The position numbers and the translations under genes are program-made. The notes beneath the pieces were generated by a model. The model did not search any database. It had not been told where the DNA came from and was given only the letters and a program-made list of their open reading frames with translations. A stretch of DNA of 64,000 bases from Pestalotiopsis fici W106-1 (Eukaryota > Ascomycota > Sordariomycetes > Amphisphaeriales > Sporocadaceae), in assembly GCF_000516985.1 (NCBI RefSeq), contig NW_006917103.1, positions 434,001 through 498,000 on the forward strand, given 5' to 3'. This document shows, piece by piece, positions 24,298-35,588 of this stretch. Numbering within the stretch: position 1 is the stretch's first letter; every line of letters begins with the position of its first letter.

Positions 24298-25087
24298 TTA
24301 TTTGCCAATAGTCAAGAACAACCGATCACCCACATCACCAACGCCGGGCTTGAGCATGCCGTCGGGGGTCAACTCGGCATCGACACCAGCAACAAAGATA
24401 TCGACACCCTCGGGCCACTCCGAAGCGGCCCGGGTAACACCGTCGGCGGCGCCAATGACGCTGAGAACGACGATGCGCTTGACGCCCCACTCGCGCAGGG
24501 TCTGGATGGCAGCGGCGCAGGTACCGCCGGTGGCAATGACGGGGTCGAGGATGATGGCCAAGTCGGCGACGGCGCTGCCGCGGTGCTGCGGCAGGTTGTT
24601 GTAGTACTCGACGGGCTCGAGCGTCGACGGCTCGCGGTACAGGCCTAGGTGGTGCACGGGGACGGGCGATGGGAGGAGCGTTTGGATGGCTAAAATCACC
24701 GGGGAAGTACCCGGGGTTTCGTGAGTACATAGTCATATTATACACATGTAAAACAGACAAGCGGTTTCCTCTCCTGCCTCTTGGTTCTTTCTCTCTCTTA
24801 CCTTCAACCATGCCCAAGCCCGACCGCAGAATGGGCACCAAGGAAAAGTGCGCCGGCTCAATGGTCGTGGTGGTGTAGCCGAAACCAATCGGGGTCTCGT
24901 CGCTGGGGCCGTCGACGGTGGTCAAGACAGAGGCAAAGGCCTCGACGCCGACAATGGTGGCGATCTCGGTGATTAGTCCCTTGACCTCGCGGGCGTGTGT
25001 CTGCTTTGACCGCAACAGGCTGAGCTTGGCCCGCAGACACGGGTGGCTCGACACGTGGACATTTGACGGGAGCGATGGAGCCGACAT
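24298..25087 (-). CDS. FUR1: Uracil phosphoribosyltransferase
   Basis: Two exons on the minus strand (25087-24802, 24689-24298) around a 112-bp intron (GTAAGA donor, TTTTAG acceptor) give 225 residues. The enzyme makes UMP from uracil and PRPP in pyrimidine salvage in the cytosol; it also makes cells sensitive to 5-fluorouracil (family knowledge). The N terminus is LPSNVHVSSHPCLRAKLSLLR. The mid region has ETPIGFGYTTTTIEPAHFSLVPILRSG as overlapping motifs. The PRPP loop is ILDPVIATGGTCAAAI and the uracil-binding end is KPGVGDVGDRLF, all intact. A TATATA lies about 140 bases before the start on this strand (25227-25232). A second UPRT-related gene, uridine kinase, lies 10.5 kb away on the same strand. 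Confidence 0.95.
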
Positions 25088-26149
25088 GATTGTTTATTAT
25101 GACGGTGATTCAGTCAAAGAATATAGAGCACCTTGGAAAGAAAGCAAAGACACGAAGGAAGCAAGAGGTCCCAGGAAATAACACGTATGATGGAGATGTA
25201 CAATATGTAGCTATCCAGGAGGAAAGGAATATATAGATCAAGGGGACAAGAGAGGGAGGGGAAAGTTCCAAGGTCCAATGTCCCAAAGTAAGGAAGTGAG
25301 CAGAACTAAAAGTAAACAAGGAGACCCTTAATCTTGGGTAGTTGGAACCAGAGACAAGCCGTGTATGTAAGCGAGAGCCCAATGTCCTGCGGTGTAAGCC
25401 GGAGTACTAAAAGTGAGCATATGCAGGAGCATGTCTCCGTGTGTCATTGGAATGATATCTGAGTCTCGAGGTAGGTAGCAGGTGATGAATAATAAGTAGT
25501 AGACGCTTTATTACCCCCGTTGTCCAGGTGTAGATGCCACAAGAGACGAGACAAATATCCCATGGATTCATTCAATGGATGGCGGGGTTCGGCCGGCAGC
25601 GGGGTGTTCACGATAAAGCTACCTGAAGCTAAGGTAGGCACCTTCCCCGGTCCACTGATAAAGCGCGCTGGACTCCGAGCTACCCCTGCTAAGTTAGGAG
25701 GTTTGCGATAGGCGCTGGTCTCCGCTGGGTGCCGTTATGACAGGGCGGTTTTGGCACGTTCTTGGCGGTCTCTGGTACCCATCCAGCACGTTCAGGTGAG
25801 CTTAATTCGCAGTCCCACTCGCTGGCCGAAGCCGCCAGTCAGAATCCACACTCGGCTCGTGATGACATTGAAAGAAACAAGTGAGGATCGACAGGATCCC
25901 TGGCTTTGGCCTGAAATTTCTGCCAAGAAAAGGACGACTGTCGCAAACTCCCTTTTACGTACATATTTTGTCGTCATGAACCAACCCATATCAATTTGAC
26001 AATTCTTGAATTGAGTTCAGAGCGTACATTGTGGGATTTCTTCATTGCGTTATTTGGGAGACCTGTGATGCGCCTTTTCGAGGCATTGGCAGCGGCTTAA
26101 TTACGAACGAACATCGTGACGAGTGGCTCGGCGGCCGAGTGAGTCGGCT
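25088..26149. other. Divergent spacer, UPRT to fluoride exporter
   Basis: About 1.06 kb between two divergent start codons, holding both promoters. No coding or RNA feature is recognisable. Confidence 0.5.
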
Positions 26150-27586
26150 ATGGACGGTCAAAGCGAGTTGCGTCGGCATGCTTCGACTGACGACAAGACT
26201 GATCATGGCCCCTCGCCAATCTCCAGCGACCATCAGCGTCAGCCATCTTCATCCGGGGCCGGTTATGATGTCCCAGACGAGTTCGTGAACGTTGCCGAGG
26301 TATCAAGCACTGGACCTGTGCAAAATTGGGACGAGAGGCGAATCTATCGTCATGAATCTCTCGAAGAGTCGCGCAGCCGTGATCAAGAGTACATGCGAAC
26401 CCAAGCGGCGCAACGTAGATCATCCACCAGGAGTGCTCGCGAGACGGTCCCGCAGATTGACGAGGAGAAGCAGGATACCAAACCCCAGGTTTCCAAGCTC
26501 GCCACTCAAATATATACCATTTCGTACCTCATATTATTCTCAATCTTCGGCACACTCGCCCGACTTGGGCTCCAGGCTATAACTTTCTATCCGGGAGCAC
26601 CGGTGGCCTTCAGCTCAGTTTGGCCCAATTTCGCTGGCAGTCTTGTCATGGGATTCCTTTCCGAGGACAGAATGCTCTTCCGCCATGAATGGGGCACCGC
26701 AACCTATGACCAGCAACTGGCAAAGGCGCAGAATGAAGATGGTGGTGATGTCGATCTAGTGGCGGCCAAAAAGGCGCATTTGGCCACCAAAAAGACAATC
26801 CCCATGTATGTCGGCTTGGCAACTGGTTTCTGCGGCTCCTTCACGTCATTCTCATCATTTATCAGAGATGTATTTTTATCTCTTTCGAATGATCTGCCCA
26901 GCCCTGATCTGGGCAATACAACAATTTCTCGCAATGGAGGCTACTCTTTCGAGGCATTATTGGCAGTGATTCTGACTACAGTCTCACTCTCTCTGACAGG
27001 GCTATTTGTCGGTGCGCACTTGGCCATTGCCTTGGAGAAGTTCACTCCAACAATCCCTTTTGAGACAACGAGAAAGGTAGGCGACCGAATCGCGGTGTTT
27101 CTAGCGTTCGGCTGCTGGGCTGGAGCCATCATACTGTCCGCCATTCCACCGGACAGGTTCTCTCACGGCCTCGGGGCAGCAGAGACATGGCGGGGGCGTG
27201 CGACGTTTGCACTAGTCTTTGCACCGTTGGGATGTTTGGCCCGTTTCTATGCGTCCATGTATCTGAATGGAAAGATTGCTTCGTTTCCACTGGGAACTTT
27301 TGCGGTAAACATTGGTGGCACAGCCATATTAGCAATGGCATGGGACATTGCTCACGTCCCAGATGGCGGCGTGATTGGGTGTCAAGTGCTTCAAGGCATT
27401 GAGGACGGGTTCTGCGGGTGTTTGACAACTGTCTCTACTTGGGTGTCGGAACTAGCTGCTCTAAGGAGGAAACACTCGTATTTTTACGGTACAACCAGTG
27501 TTGTTGTAGCATTGGCTTGCATGGTTGCCATTATGGGCGGACTCAGATGGAGTCAAGGATTTGCCGGCCTGGTGTGTCTGCACTGA
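26150..27586 (+). CDS. FEX1: Fluoride exporter (CrcB/FEX family, double domain)
   Basis: A single exon of 478 residues. FEX proteins are plasma-membrane fluoride channels that keep cytosolic fluoride low. The first about 115 residues are a hydrophilic, Ser/Gln/Arg-rich cytosolic region. Two CrcB-like halves follow. Half one has GTLARLG (134-140), PNFAGSLVMG, and GFCGSFTSFSSFIRDV around 226. A connecting membrane region follows (VILTTVSLSLTGLFVGAHLA). Half two has GCLARFY around 360, FPLGTFAVNIGGTAIL, and DGFCGCLTTVSTWVSEL around 419. The paired TSFSSF and TTVSTW elements correspond to the fluoride-path Phe/Ser-Thr motifs, and each half keeps its Asn. The start was set at ATG 26150; the frame is open nine codons further upstream with no ATG. 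Confidence 0.92.
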   Translation: MDGQSELRRHASTDDKTDHGPSPISSDHQRQPSSSGAGYDVPDEFVNVAEVSSTGPVQNWDERRIYRHESLEESRSRDQEYMRTQAAQRRSSTRSARETVPQIDEEKQDTKPQVSKLATQIYTISYLILFSIFGTLARLGLQAITFYPGAPVAFSSVWPNFAGSLVMGFLSEDRMLFRHEWGTATYDQQLAKAQNEDGGDVDLVAAKKAHLATKKTIPMYVGLATGFCGSFTSFSSFIRDVFLSLSNDLPSPDLGNTTISRNGGYSFEALLAVILTTVSLSLTGLFVGAHLAIALEKFTPTIPFETTRKVGDRIAVFLAFGCWAGAIILSAIPPDRFSHGLGAAETWRGRATFALVFAPLGCLARFYASMYLNGKIASFPLGTFAVNIGGTAILAMAWDIAHVPDGGVIGCQVLQGIEDGFCGCLTTVSTWVSELAALRRKHSYFYGTTSVVVALACMVAIMGGLRWSQGFAGLVCLH

Positions 27587-28133
27587 AGAAGACGAGCGAC
27601 GTGAATTTCACAGAGTCATGTCTCATGATAATAGCTACGGCCAAATATAAATATATTAATTATTGAAATTATAAGAAATCCGAGAAATCTTGTATCGACA
27701 AATGCTGTGCGTTTTCGTCTTTTGGGTTACACGTGTCACTGCGCAGTGACGTGATGCCAATTAAAGTGGTTGATGGGCTGGCTGCAGTCAACGTAAAGAA
27801 GCAGCGACTTGCTAACCTAAACTACGCGTCTAGTTTTAAGTGCCCCTGTTACTCGGGCTTATCGATAACACCGGAGCTGACCGCGAGCTCTAAATGTTCG
27901 ACGACGAGCCTAAAGAATATCTCGTTACCCATCCCACTTTCCGCCCGCCATTGCGATCCCACCCAGCCCCTCTGGCATCACGACCATTTCCTCTCGTCCG
28001 TGAGTCTAGAAGGCTCATCAAATAGCTCAACCATCAGCCGACAACCCAAGACGCGTTATCCTCCAATTTTTATTCTCCTCGATCGACCCGCAAATCAGTG
28101 TAGGACAGGGCAGTCACCAACCCCCCCATCGTC
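27587..28133. other. Intergenic spacer upstream of EDC3
   Basis: About 550 bases with the FEX 3' region and the EDC3 promoter and leader. An open frame at 27733-28158 overlaps the EDC3 start in another frame but has no coding character. Confidence 0.5.
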
Positions 28134-30403
28134 ATGGATTTCATCGGTCTTCGCATGACGGTGGTGCTCAAGCAGCCGTCTGGTTGTACTCTGGATGGCA
28201 TCGTCTGCTCGATTATGCCAGGACAACTTCTGTCCTTAGAGCATGGTATGTTCTACTTGAGTATTCGTCATGGAAGATGGCCGCTCACTGACCGTCTATA
28301 GTCCACATTTACAATACCGGTGAATACCTGCCTCGAGTCGATCTGGACCCCGACAATATCTTGGACATTCGCGAGCGGCACACCACTCCTCCTGCGCCGT
28401 CTGTCTTTGCATCTTCTGCTCCTGCCCCCGTTCCTGCTGCTGCCACCGCCCCTGCGCCTGCGCCTGCTCCTGCTACACCTGCCGCAAATGTTACATTCCA
28501 AGATCCGGCTATTCTAAGCATGGGCCGACCACCCCAGGGCCGTAAGGATGCCAACATTGGGGAAAAGCGTGACCCTCTTCCAAAGAATGCAGCTGCTCAC
28601 TCGGCAGCCCTTGGTCAAGGAGCTAGTCCTATCGACCCTCTCACGAGAGATGTTGGAGGTCTCACGATAGGTGCTTCTGATCCCGCTACCCTGGACACGA
28701 CAGAAGATGAGTTTGGAGGGGTTGCGACACCGACAGCACCTGTCCATCCCGACTCGGTCAAAGCCAGCAAACGTCCTCGTCAGCGACAGCGCAAGAGCGC
28801 AAAGAACACACGCAGAGGAGACGACGAAACACCGCTCTCCGCTGGTAAGCCTACAGTACAAGGTGACGGATGGCGACAGACGCCTATTCTTGAGTCGACC
28901 AAGTCGTTTCAGCCGTTTGCATCCCTCAAGAAGAAGGGTCGAATTGCTGCCAGTGCCGAGAATGGTTGGATGTCGGAAGATGTCACGGACGTCCAAGAGG
29001 CTGGAGAATTTGACTTCACGGAAAGCTTGGCCAAGTTTGACAAGAAGACCATCTTTGAGGAAATGCGGCAACAGGATCAGATTGATGATGCAGACAGACT
29101 GGTGTCCCACAACCGCCTTCCCAAGCCGAAGCCAGGAACTGCAGGTGGCAAGAACTTGCATTACACGGAGAATGTACTTGACATGCCCTCTTCGGCAGGA
29201 GCCACAAAGCTGAAAGAGACTCCCGATGACTTCTGGAAAAGCGAGGCAGACGATGCAACGATTAATGGAGCGGATCGCTTGAGCGGCAGAGAAGGAAGTG
29301 GCAGAAATTCTCGCCTACGAGGCGACTCTCGATTGTCCACAAGTCGACGCTCACAGTCGAGGAAAGCGAGCACCACCACGCAAATCACTGCTGGTGTGCC
29401 CGGTCGGATCAACTCGGCTACAAGAATTGGTGATCAACACCCGCCTACGCCCACCAACAAGCGTCATCCCCATGCGGCGCCGGTGGGAGTCCAGGGCTTC
29501 TACTCTGTAACTACAAACCGCCGCATTGAAACCGTAACGCACCTGCAGATGCTCAACATTGAGAATATATCACACAACGAGTTGGGCTTCAGCGAAGATC
29601 TCATGTCGGAGAATGCTGGCCGGAGTATATCCGAGGTTGCGCTTGGTGCGCTCTCGGATCCAGCTATTCAGTTGCGTATCGCAGCTGCTTCGCCCCCAAT
29701 CTCTCCAACCATTGTCATTCTAGCTGGAAATAACAAATCCGGCGCAAGAGCGATTGCATCTGGCCGCCATCTCCGAAACCACGGTGTCAATGTCCTGGTC
29801 TGTGTCGTCGGTATCGAGCGAGAGAAGGACCTGGTTGACGAGATTCGTCGACAAATCAGGTTATTTCGGGGCTTCGGTGGCGCAGTTTGCACAAAGGCAC
29901 AGCTTTTTGAGAACCTGAACAAGAGTGCAAAATCGCTGAATGCTTCATCACAGGCCTCGGTCACTTTGATAATCGATGCCCTGCTGGGTCTCTCTATATC
30001 GTTTGAGGAACTTCGCAAGAGCGACCAGGCAACAACGTATGAGCTAATGGAATGGGCGAATCGAAACGAGGCTTTTGTTCTCGCGGTTGATATTCCCAGT
30101 GGCATTGATCCCACCAATGGCAAGGTCAACATCATTGATGGGGCCAAGCTATATGTCCAGCCCCGTTATGTCATAGCTCTCGGCGCACCGAAGCAAGGTC
30201 TGTTGAAAGCAGTTGAGCATGGAGACGAGCAAGCGGACGACATCACAGTGGACGAGTGGAAGATTTTCCTTGCCGACATTGGTCTTAGTACAGCCATATG
30301 GCGAAAGGCTGCGACAAAGCTTCGACGAGGAATCGACTTTGATGACAAATGGGTTTTGGAGCTGAGATACCAGCGCTCGCAGGCGGATGACGAACTCGAC
30401 TAG
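28134..30403 (+). CDS. EDC3: Enhancer of mRNA decapping 3
   Basis: Two exons (28134-28245, 28302-30403) around a 56-bp phase-1 intron (GTATGT donor) give 737 residues. EDC3 activates Dcp1-Dcp2 decapping and scaffolds P-bodies. The N-terminal LSm-like domain (about 1-60) spans the intron (LKQPSGCTLDGIVCSI, VHIYNTGEYLPRVDLD). A Pro/Ala/Ser-rich linker follows. The FDF motif region (EFDFTESLAKFDKKTIFEEM) is at about 272-292, with conserved downstream HYTENVLDMP. The C-terminal YjeF-N Rossmann domain (about 450-700) has SENAGRSISEVAL, PTIVILAGNNKSGARAIASGR and LAVDIPSGIDPTNG. It is longer than the yeast protein because of the disordered linkers. Confidence 0.93.
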
Positions 30404-31697
30404 AAGAGGAGTTGCCAATCGCTAATTGATCATTTCATGTGGCGCGCTGATGCTATACACAACGAGGATATGAACGAGGACGACGATTCGTGGCAGTTGT
30501 TGCACTGGTAAAAAGGAAATTGAGGACGGTGAAACCGCAGTAGACATGATAGGGATTGCGACGAAAACGAGCATTGATACCCCCCTTACTTTGATTGGTA
30601 CACGCATCTGCAAGGCGCTTATCGGGTGGCAAAACAAAAGCAAAATGAAGAAAAGGAGCAGCTTTATTTAATTCATAGATACTGTGAGGTCTCGGCTTTG
30701 CCAGCCTAGACTGTGATATTGGACTGTGATATTCGCAATGGGATCTCATTGCAGCATTAATTCATGGTTCGCCTAGAGATGTGGCACTACTTTATCTCGG
30801 TACTTTGAATGGGAGTTTTACCGCCACAAGTGAAGGATCGTCCCATCTCTTCATGACAGGCTGAGATGGGGAAAAAAGTAAAAGTGGTATTCCACTATAT
30901 CTAGAAACTTTATGAACCCTTGCTGAAAAAAACTAGATTGCTACGAAATGCCGGAACTATTGGAAGCCCTGTGTCAAGACCCACCACAATTCCGTGTCAG
31001 CGGAGGTAAGCGTATTTACATTATCGGCGGATGTTAGAACAAACTCTAAAAGTTTGCTACGTCATGTAGAGTTCAAGGCCTAGCTGAAGATGAGGATATA
31101 CCGACGTTCACCCGTGACAAGACCTCATAGGCCAATATTAGCGAAGCGTCACCTCGAATAGTAAAAATATGCCGTATATCTCGTATCCAGAATGCTATAG
31201 GAGAGGTCTTATCAGGGGTTATTTGGTGGTTGAATCGTCGAGACCGGTGATAGTCCGGGACTCGGATTTAAGTCATCTATCTCCAGATTCCCGTGAGAGC
31301 CTCTTGAACTAGATTTCGGCGTTTAGGTAATGCAGGTGGGCATTTGCAATGGGTCTAGCTTTTTGGTTCCAGTTGTTGGCACTGCGGTTCAGGGAAAAGC
31401 CTTCATCCAGTGCCTACAGATTAGACCGAATAAACGCCCATGATGAGAGAGGGATAGAATTTTTGCTTCGCTTGATTCATCGACGTGCCGACCCCACTGA
31501 GGAGCAATTCGCCTTCTTATCGACAGTTTACGGACTTTGGCCACGGCATTGCGGAGTTGGCGTGTGTCGTCTGCACGAGCGTCGAATGTTTCAATATGCG
31601 AAGTATATAAGGATGTGTGGTTACGACTGTAGGAGTCAGGTCTAATACCCAAATTATTCATCTCAAGAACGAAATCTTTTTGACGTCTATCACGAAA
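30404..31697. other. Intergenic region EDC3-aldo-keto reductase
   Basis: About 1.3 kb with no recognisable gene. A 13-bp near-perfect tandem (GACTGTGATATT twice) lies near 30709-30734. Confidence 0.5.
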
Positions 31698-33034
31698 ATG
31701 GTTCACACACTGCGATTCGGCGATCTCGAGGTTCCCTCGCCCGGCTTCGGCGCCATGGGACTGAGCTTTGGTTTGGGAAGCAATCTCAGCTTGGAAGAAG
31801 CAGAGCCCGTTCTTTTGAAAGCCATTGAACTCGGCTGCACGTTTTGGGATACTGCGGTTAGTCAAATGTCATTATGAGGATCTTACAGTTTGACTGACAT
31901 GGGAGGTGTGGTTTTAGGTTGTGTATCAAGCTGGTGTCAACGAAAAGCTGCTGGGAGACTTTATCAGAAAGCACAATGTTCGGGACAAGATCTTCCGTAT
32001 GATGAGCCCCCCGTCTATCCCAAAGGGTATATGCAAGGAGATCAGACACTAACTAGTATGTAGTTGCCTCCAAATGTGGTTTCGATGTCTTTGGCGACGG
32101 CAGTGTCACAAACTCGCGTGCTCACATTGAGACGTACATTGACGGAACTATTGAAAGGCTCGGTTTCACTCCTGACCTCTATTACCTCCACAGAATCGAT
32201 CCTAGTAAGTCTCTATAAGGCTGTGGGCTTGATGTAGCACATTTTCTGACCCTAAACTGTGCAGAGACACCTTTGGAAGAGTCCATCCCTGCCCTGGATG
32301 GAATCCGCAAAGCAGGCAAGACTAAGTACATTGGCTTGTCCGAATGCTCGGCAGCCACTCTGAGGAAAGCAAATTCCAGTAAGTAGTAGCAGACCAAGCC
32401 AAGCGTCTTCACGTTGCAAATGCTGACTTTTACTTCCAAAGTCGCCAAGATCGATGCCATCCAGGCTGAATACTCTGCCTTTGAGACCTTGCACGAGACC
32501 GACGGCCTCATCGACACGGCCAAGGAATTGGGTGTCGCCTATGTTGCATACAGTCCTCTTGGCCACGGATGGCTTGTAGATGACTTTCCCTTCAAGTCGC
32601 CCGACGACTTTGCCCCGGATGATTTCCGACGGAAAGGCAAGTACACTCTTGATTATCTTTTCATGTTCTTTTGTTTCCCCCCTTTTCCATCGTCTGCTCT
32701 GAATATCACTTTCATCCAAGCTAACTAGCAGCTTCTAGTACCAAAATTCCAAGGCGAAAACTTTTTCAAGAACCGCAACATCGTGGATGAGATCAAGAAG
32801 CTCGCGACGCGCAAGGGCTGCACGCTGACCCAGATCGCCCTGGCCTGGGTTGCGGCCCAGGGCATGATTGCCATTCCGGGCACTACCAAGGCCAAGCGGC
32901 TCGAGGAGAACTGGGCTTCGCGCGACGTGGAGCTCACCGAGGAGGAGAAGCAGGAGATGCGCAAAATCATTGATGCGGCCAAGCCGCATGGAAATCGTTA
33001 CGCCCCGGCGCAGCAGGCCATGGTGGGACATTAA
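31698..33034 (+). CDS. Aldo-keto reductase, AKR13-like
   Basis: Six exons (31698-31856, 31918-31996, 32064-32204, 32265-32378, 32442-32636, 32739-33034) give 327 residues. This is an NADPH-dependent oxidoreductase of the TIM-barrel AKR family, most like the fungal AKR13/yakC group; the substrate is unknown. The catalytic tetrad is visible: D51 and Y56 (FWDTAVVYQAG), K83 (LASKCGFD) and H122 (YYLHRIDP). The cofactor phosphate-binding region follows in the last exon ([17 protein letters not shown]). Introns 1-4 are 60-67 bp with GT donors. Intron 5 (102 bp) must use a GC donor (AAAG then GCAAGT) to keep the frame, joining FRRK to VPKFQGENF. The gene lies 1.15 kb before the amidohydrolase gene on the same strand. 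Confidence 0.92.
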
Positions 33035-34186
33035 ACGTGGTTGGCAGAGTAATCATTGAAGCATGTCTAGGTTAGCATAATGACAATGCCATATTTCTGA
33101 CTGGCAAGCGTGACCTTTCAGATGTGATACCAGTGAGAGAATAACGAAAACTTTCATGATGAGCTTCGAGTTCCAAATTTCATTTATACCCATCAGATCT
33201 GTGAAACATTAATAAAAACCAATCACTAAATTTGCACCAAGAGTCCAAGACAAACAGCAGAAAGGAGAGGTAACTAAAATTAGAATCACCGTAGGATGCG
33301 GAAGATGTAAATAAAGATTGACATCCAAAATTGGACCCGTGTGAACGGTCAAAGTATCAAGTGAGTCAAGCCCAGGGAACATTGTCCATTGGTGTGAGGC
33401 TCATCTCGCTCTCTTGGCGCAACGGTAACGGGACGTGGCGGATACTAGTGGCCCGTCTCGGCGATCCGGCTGTTTTGCATATACATGCCGTTGTTCACTT
33501 CCGGCCGGCGCTTCGAGGCTTCTGACATCTTGCCGGCAGGGTCCGAAATTCACCAAGTTGACATAATCATTTGTTGAGATGGCTTCAACAATTTCCACCT
33601 TGTGCCGGTTATCTTGTCCTTAGGCTTCAGTGAGGACATGATGTTTTATCATTATCACCTCTAGACAATTCCAGTCTGATTCTCCGCCGTGGCACCGGCG
33701 GCTCGTCGGACGACACCCCATCTCGGCGGATCTCGGCTTCATGTTATCTGGCTCAATCGGGCATGGAGTCAGATTCTGATCCTACTGCCGGGCCCACCAC
33801 TGGAGCCTGTGCAAGGGCCCTGGCTTTGGGTAGATTTGTTTACGAAGCAGAAATGCGGTCATCGACCAGGTAATGGCGCTGGATCCCGGATAATCCGAAC
33901 GCTCTTATTGCCTGTCCATGACTTTATGAGCTTTGCGATCCGGGTTTCCCGCCAATACTATGTAAGTTGGCAATGCTCAACCTGAGCTGACATGGATATG
34001 CTAAAGATCATGTAGTCTCCACCTTGACATGGGATTGCAGGCCGGCAATATGTACGCATGGTTGAGGATCCTGGTGGCCTAGCCAGAGAGGAACATACAA
34101 ATGAGGCAGATTCTGCTGTCTTCAGGAGCTGGGAGAGGTCTTTTCCTCACTGGCGACCTTACCTCTTCCCACTCTCAACCGTCAAG
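33035..34186. other. Spacer between AKR and amidohydrolase genes
   Basis: About 1.15 kb. The frame of the amidohydrolase is open back to an ATG at 34058, so its 5' end could lie up to 130 bases upstream of my start. Nothing else is recognised. Confidence 0.45.
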
Positions 34187-35381
34187 ATGGAGATTGACCG
34201 CAGTCTTTATGTGACTACAACATTGACACGAGCTACCAATGGCACGGTAGCAGTGCCGCGCATGTTTGGCAAGATTGCACTCGAAGAGGCAATTGGCACA
34301 AACCTATGGGCTGCCTACGGCACTCTACCTGCGATTGAGCAAGTCTCTGGATATGCCGGTGTGCCTTTTGCCAGTGTTAGTATCTAGTACCCTCGAAAGA
34401 GCAGACTCCATTGCTGACATGAAAGTTTCCCAGAGCGTGTCTGCTGATATAGAGTCACGACTGACGGATATTCCTGCCCGTCTGCAGTCCATGGACGACA
34501 GCGGCATCGGCTATGTCATTATCTCGCTGACTTCGCCGGGCATTGAGGGTGTCTTCAACGCCACCAACGCCACCAAGCTGGCGACCGAGGTCAATGATGA
34601 AATGTACGCCGACTATGTCGAGGCCTACCCGGACCGCTTTGGCTTCTTTGCCGCGGTGCCGATGCAGGACCCGATGGCGGCAGCGGCGGAGCTCGAGCGT
34701 GCCGTCACGCAGCTCGGCGCCAAGGGCGCCCTCATCAATGGCTACAGCATGATTGGAACCCCCGACAACTACACGGTGCAGTACCTGGACGACGCGGCCT
34801 GCGACGTCTTTTGGGCCAAGGCCGCCGAGCTCAACGTGCCCATCTACCTGCACCCGCGCCCGCCGCCGCCGAGCCAGCAGCTGCTCATGGACGGCTACCC
34901 CATGATGGCCCACGCCGCCTACGGCTTCGGCACCGAGACGGCGGGCCACGCGCTCCGGCTCATGCTGTCGGGCCTCTTTGACCGCTACCCCAGCCTCCAG
35001 GTCATTCTCGGCCACTGCGCCGAGGCGCTGCCGTTCCTCGTGCACCGCGTCGACACGCGCCTCGCCATTGGCATCGAGGGCGCCGACGGCCCCTACAACA
35101 AGACCATGAAGTACTATCTGCGCAACAACTTTTACGCTACCCTGGCGGGTGTCCGGAGACTGGCTACTGTCAGAGATACCATTGAGGAAATGGGCGAGGA
35201 CCGCGTCATGTGGAGCGTCGACTACCCGTACGAGAGCAACGAGGACGCTGCCAATTGGTTCGACTATGTCGAGGGTCTGGGTGTGAGGACCAAGGAGAAG
35301 CTGGCTTGGGAAAATGCGGAAAAGATCTTCAATATCACGGCGAGCCTGAATTCGTATCAAGACGATCAAGAGTTTCTGTAG
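34187..35381 (+). CDS. Amidohydrolase_2 family protein (decarboxylase/hydrolase)
   Basis: Two exons (34187-34375, 34434-35381) around a 58-bp intron (GTTAGT donor, CTGAC branch, CCCAG acceptor) give 378 residues. The family includes metal-dependent 2,6- and 2,3-dihydroxybenzoate decarboxylases and ACMSD. FGKIALEEAIGTNLW near residue 27 gives the N-terminal metal-site region (EE where many members have E-x-H). Further features are H203 in YLHPRPPPP, H257 in LGHCAEALPF and D326 in SVDYPYE, which together can make a metal-binding active site. SLTSPGIEGVF, ALINGYSMIG and GTETAGHALRLMLSGLFDRYP are also family motifs. No signal peptide is evident. The start at 34187 (GTCAAGATGG) was chosen on context; 34058 and 34262 are alternatives. 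The region 34590-35100 is strikingly GC-rich. Its substrate is unknown. Confidence 0.85.
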
Positions 35382-35588
35382 GGTCTCTGTAGAGCCATAC
35401 ATGACAATAATCCACAAGGCACATCTCTGTATAGGTCCTGGAATAACCATGAGACAATCACGCATCAAAATGAAGATACACATGTGATGAGGACATTCGA
35501 GTTATTTGCTTCGCTGCAGTCCTCAAGAACAGCTGGTAGACCAGTTTCTAATTGTTTGCTTCTAGGACTTCAGGTTGCTGTTCAGCAA

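Noticed and set aside
27733..28158. 141-codon frame overlapping the EDC3 start
   Set aside because: It is in a different frame from EDC3, lacks motifs, and covers its promoter and leader.
34455..35483. 342-codon open frame on the minus strand
   Set aside because: It is a shadow of the GC-rich amidohydrolase coding strand; its His/Val/Arg-rich translation matches nothing.
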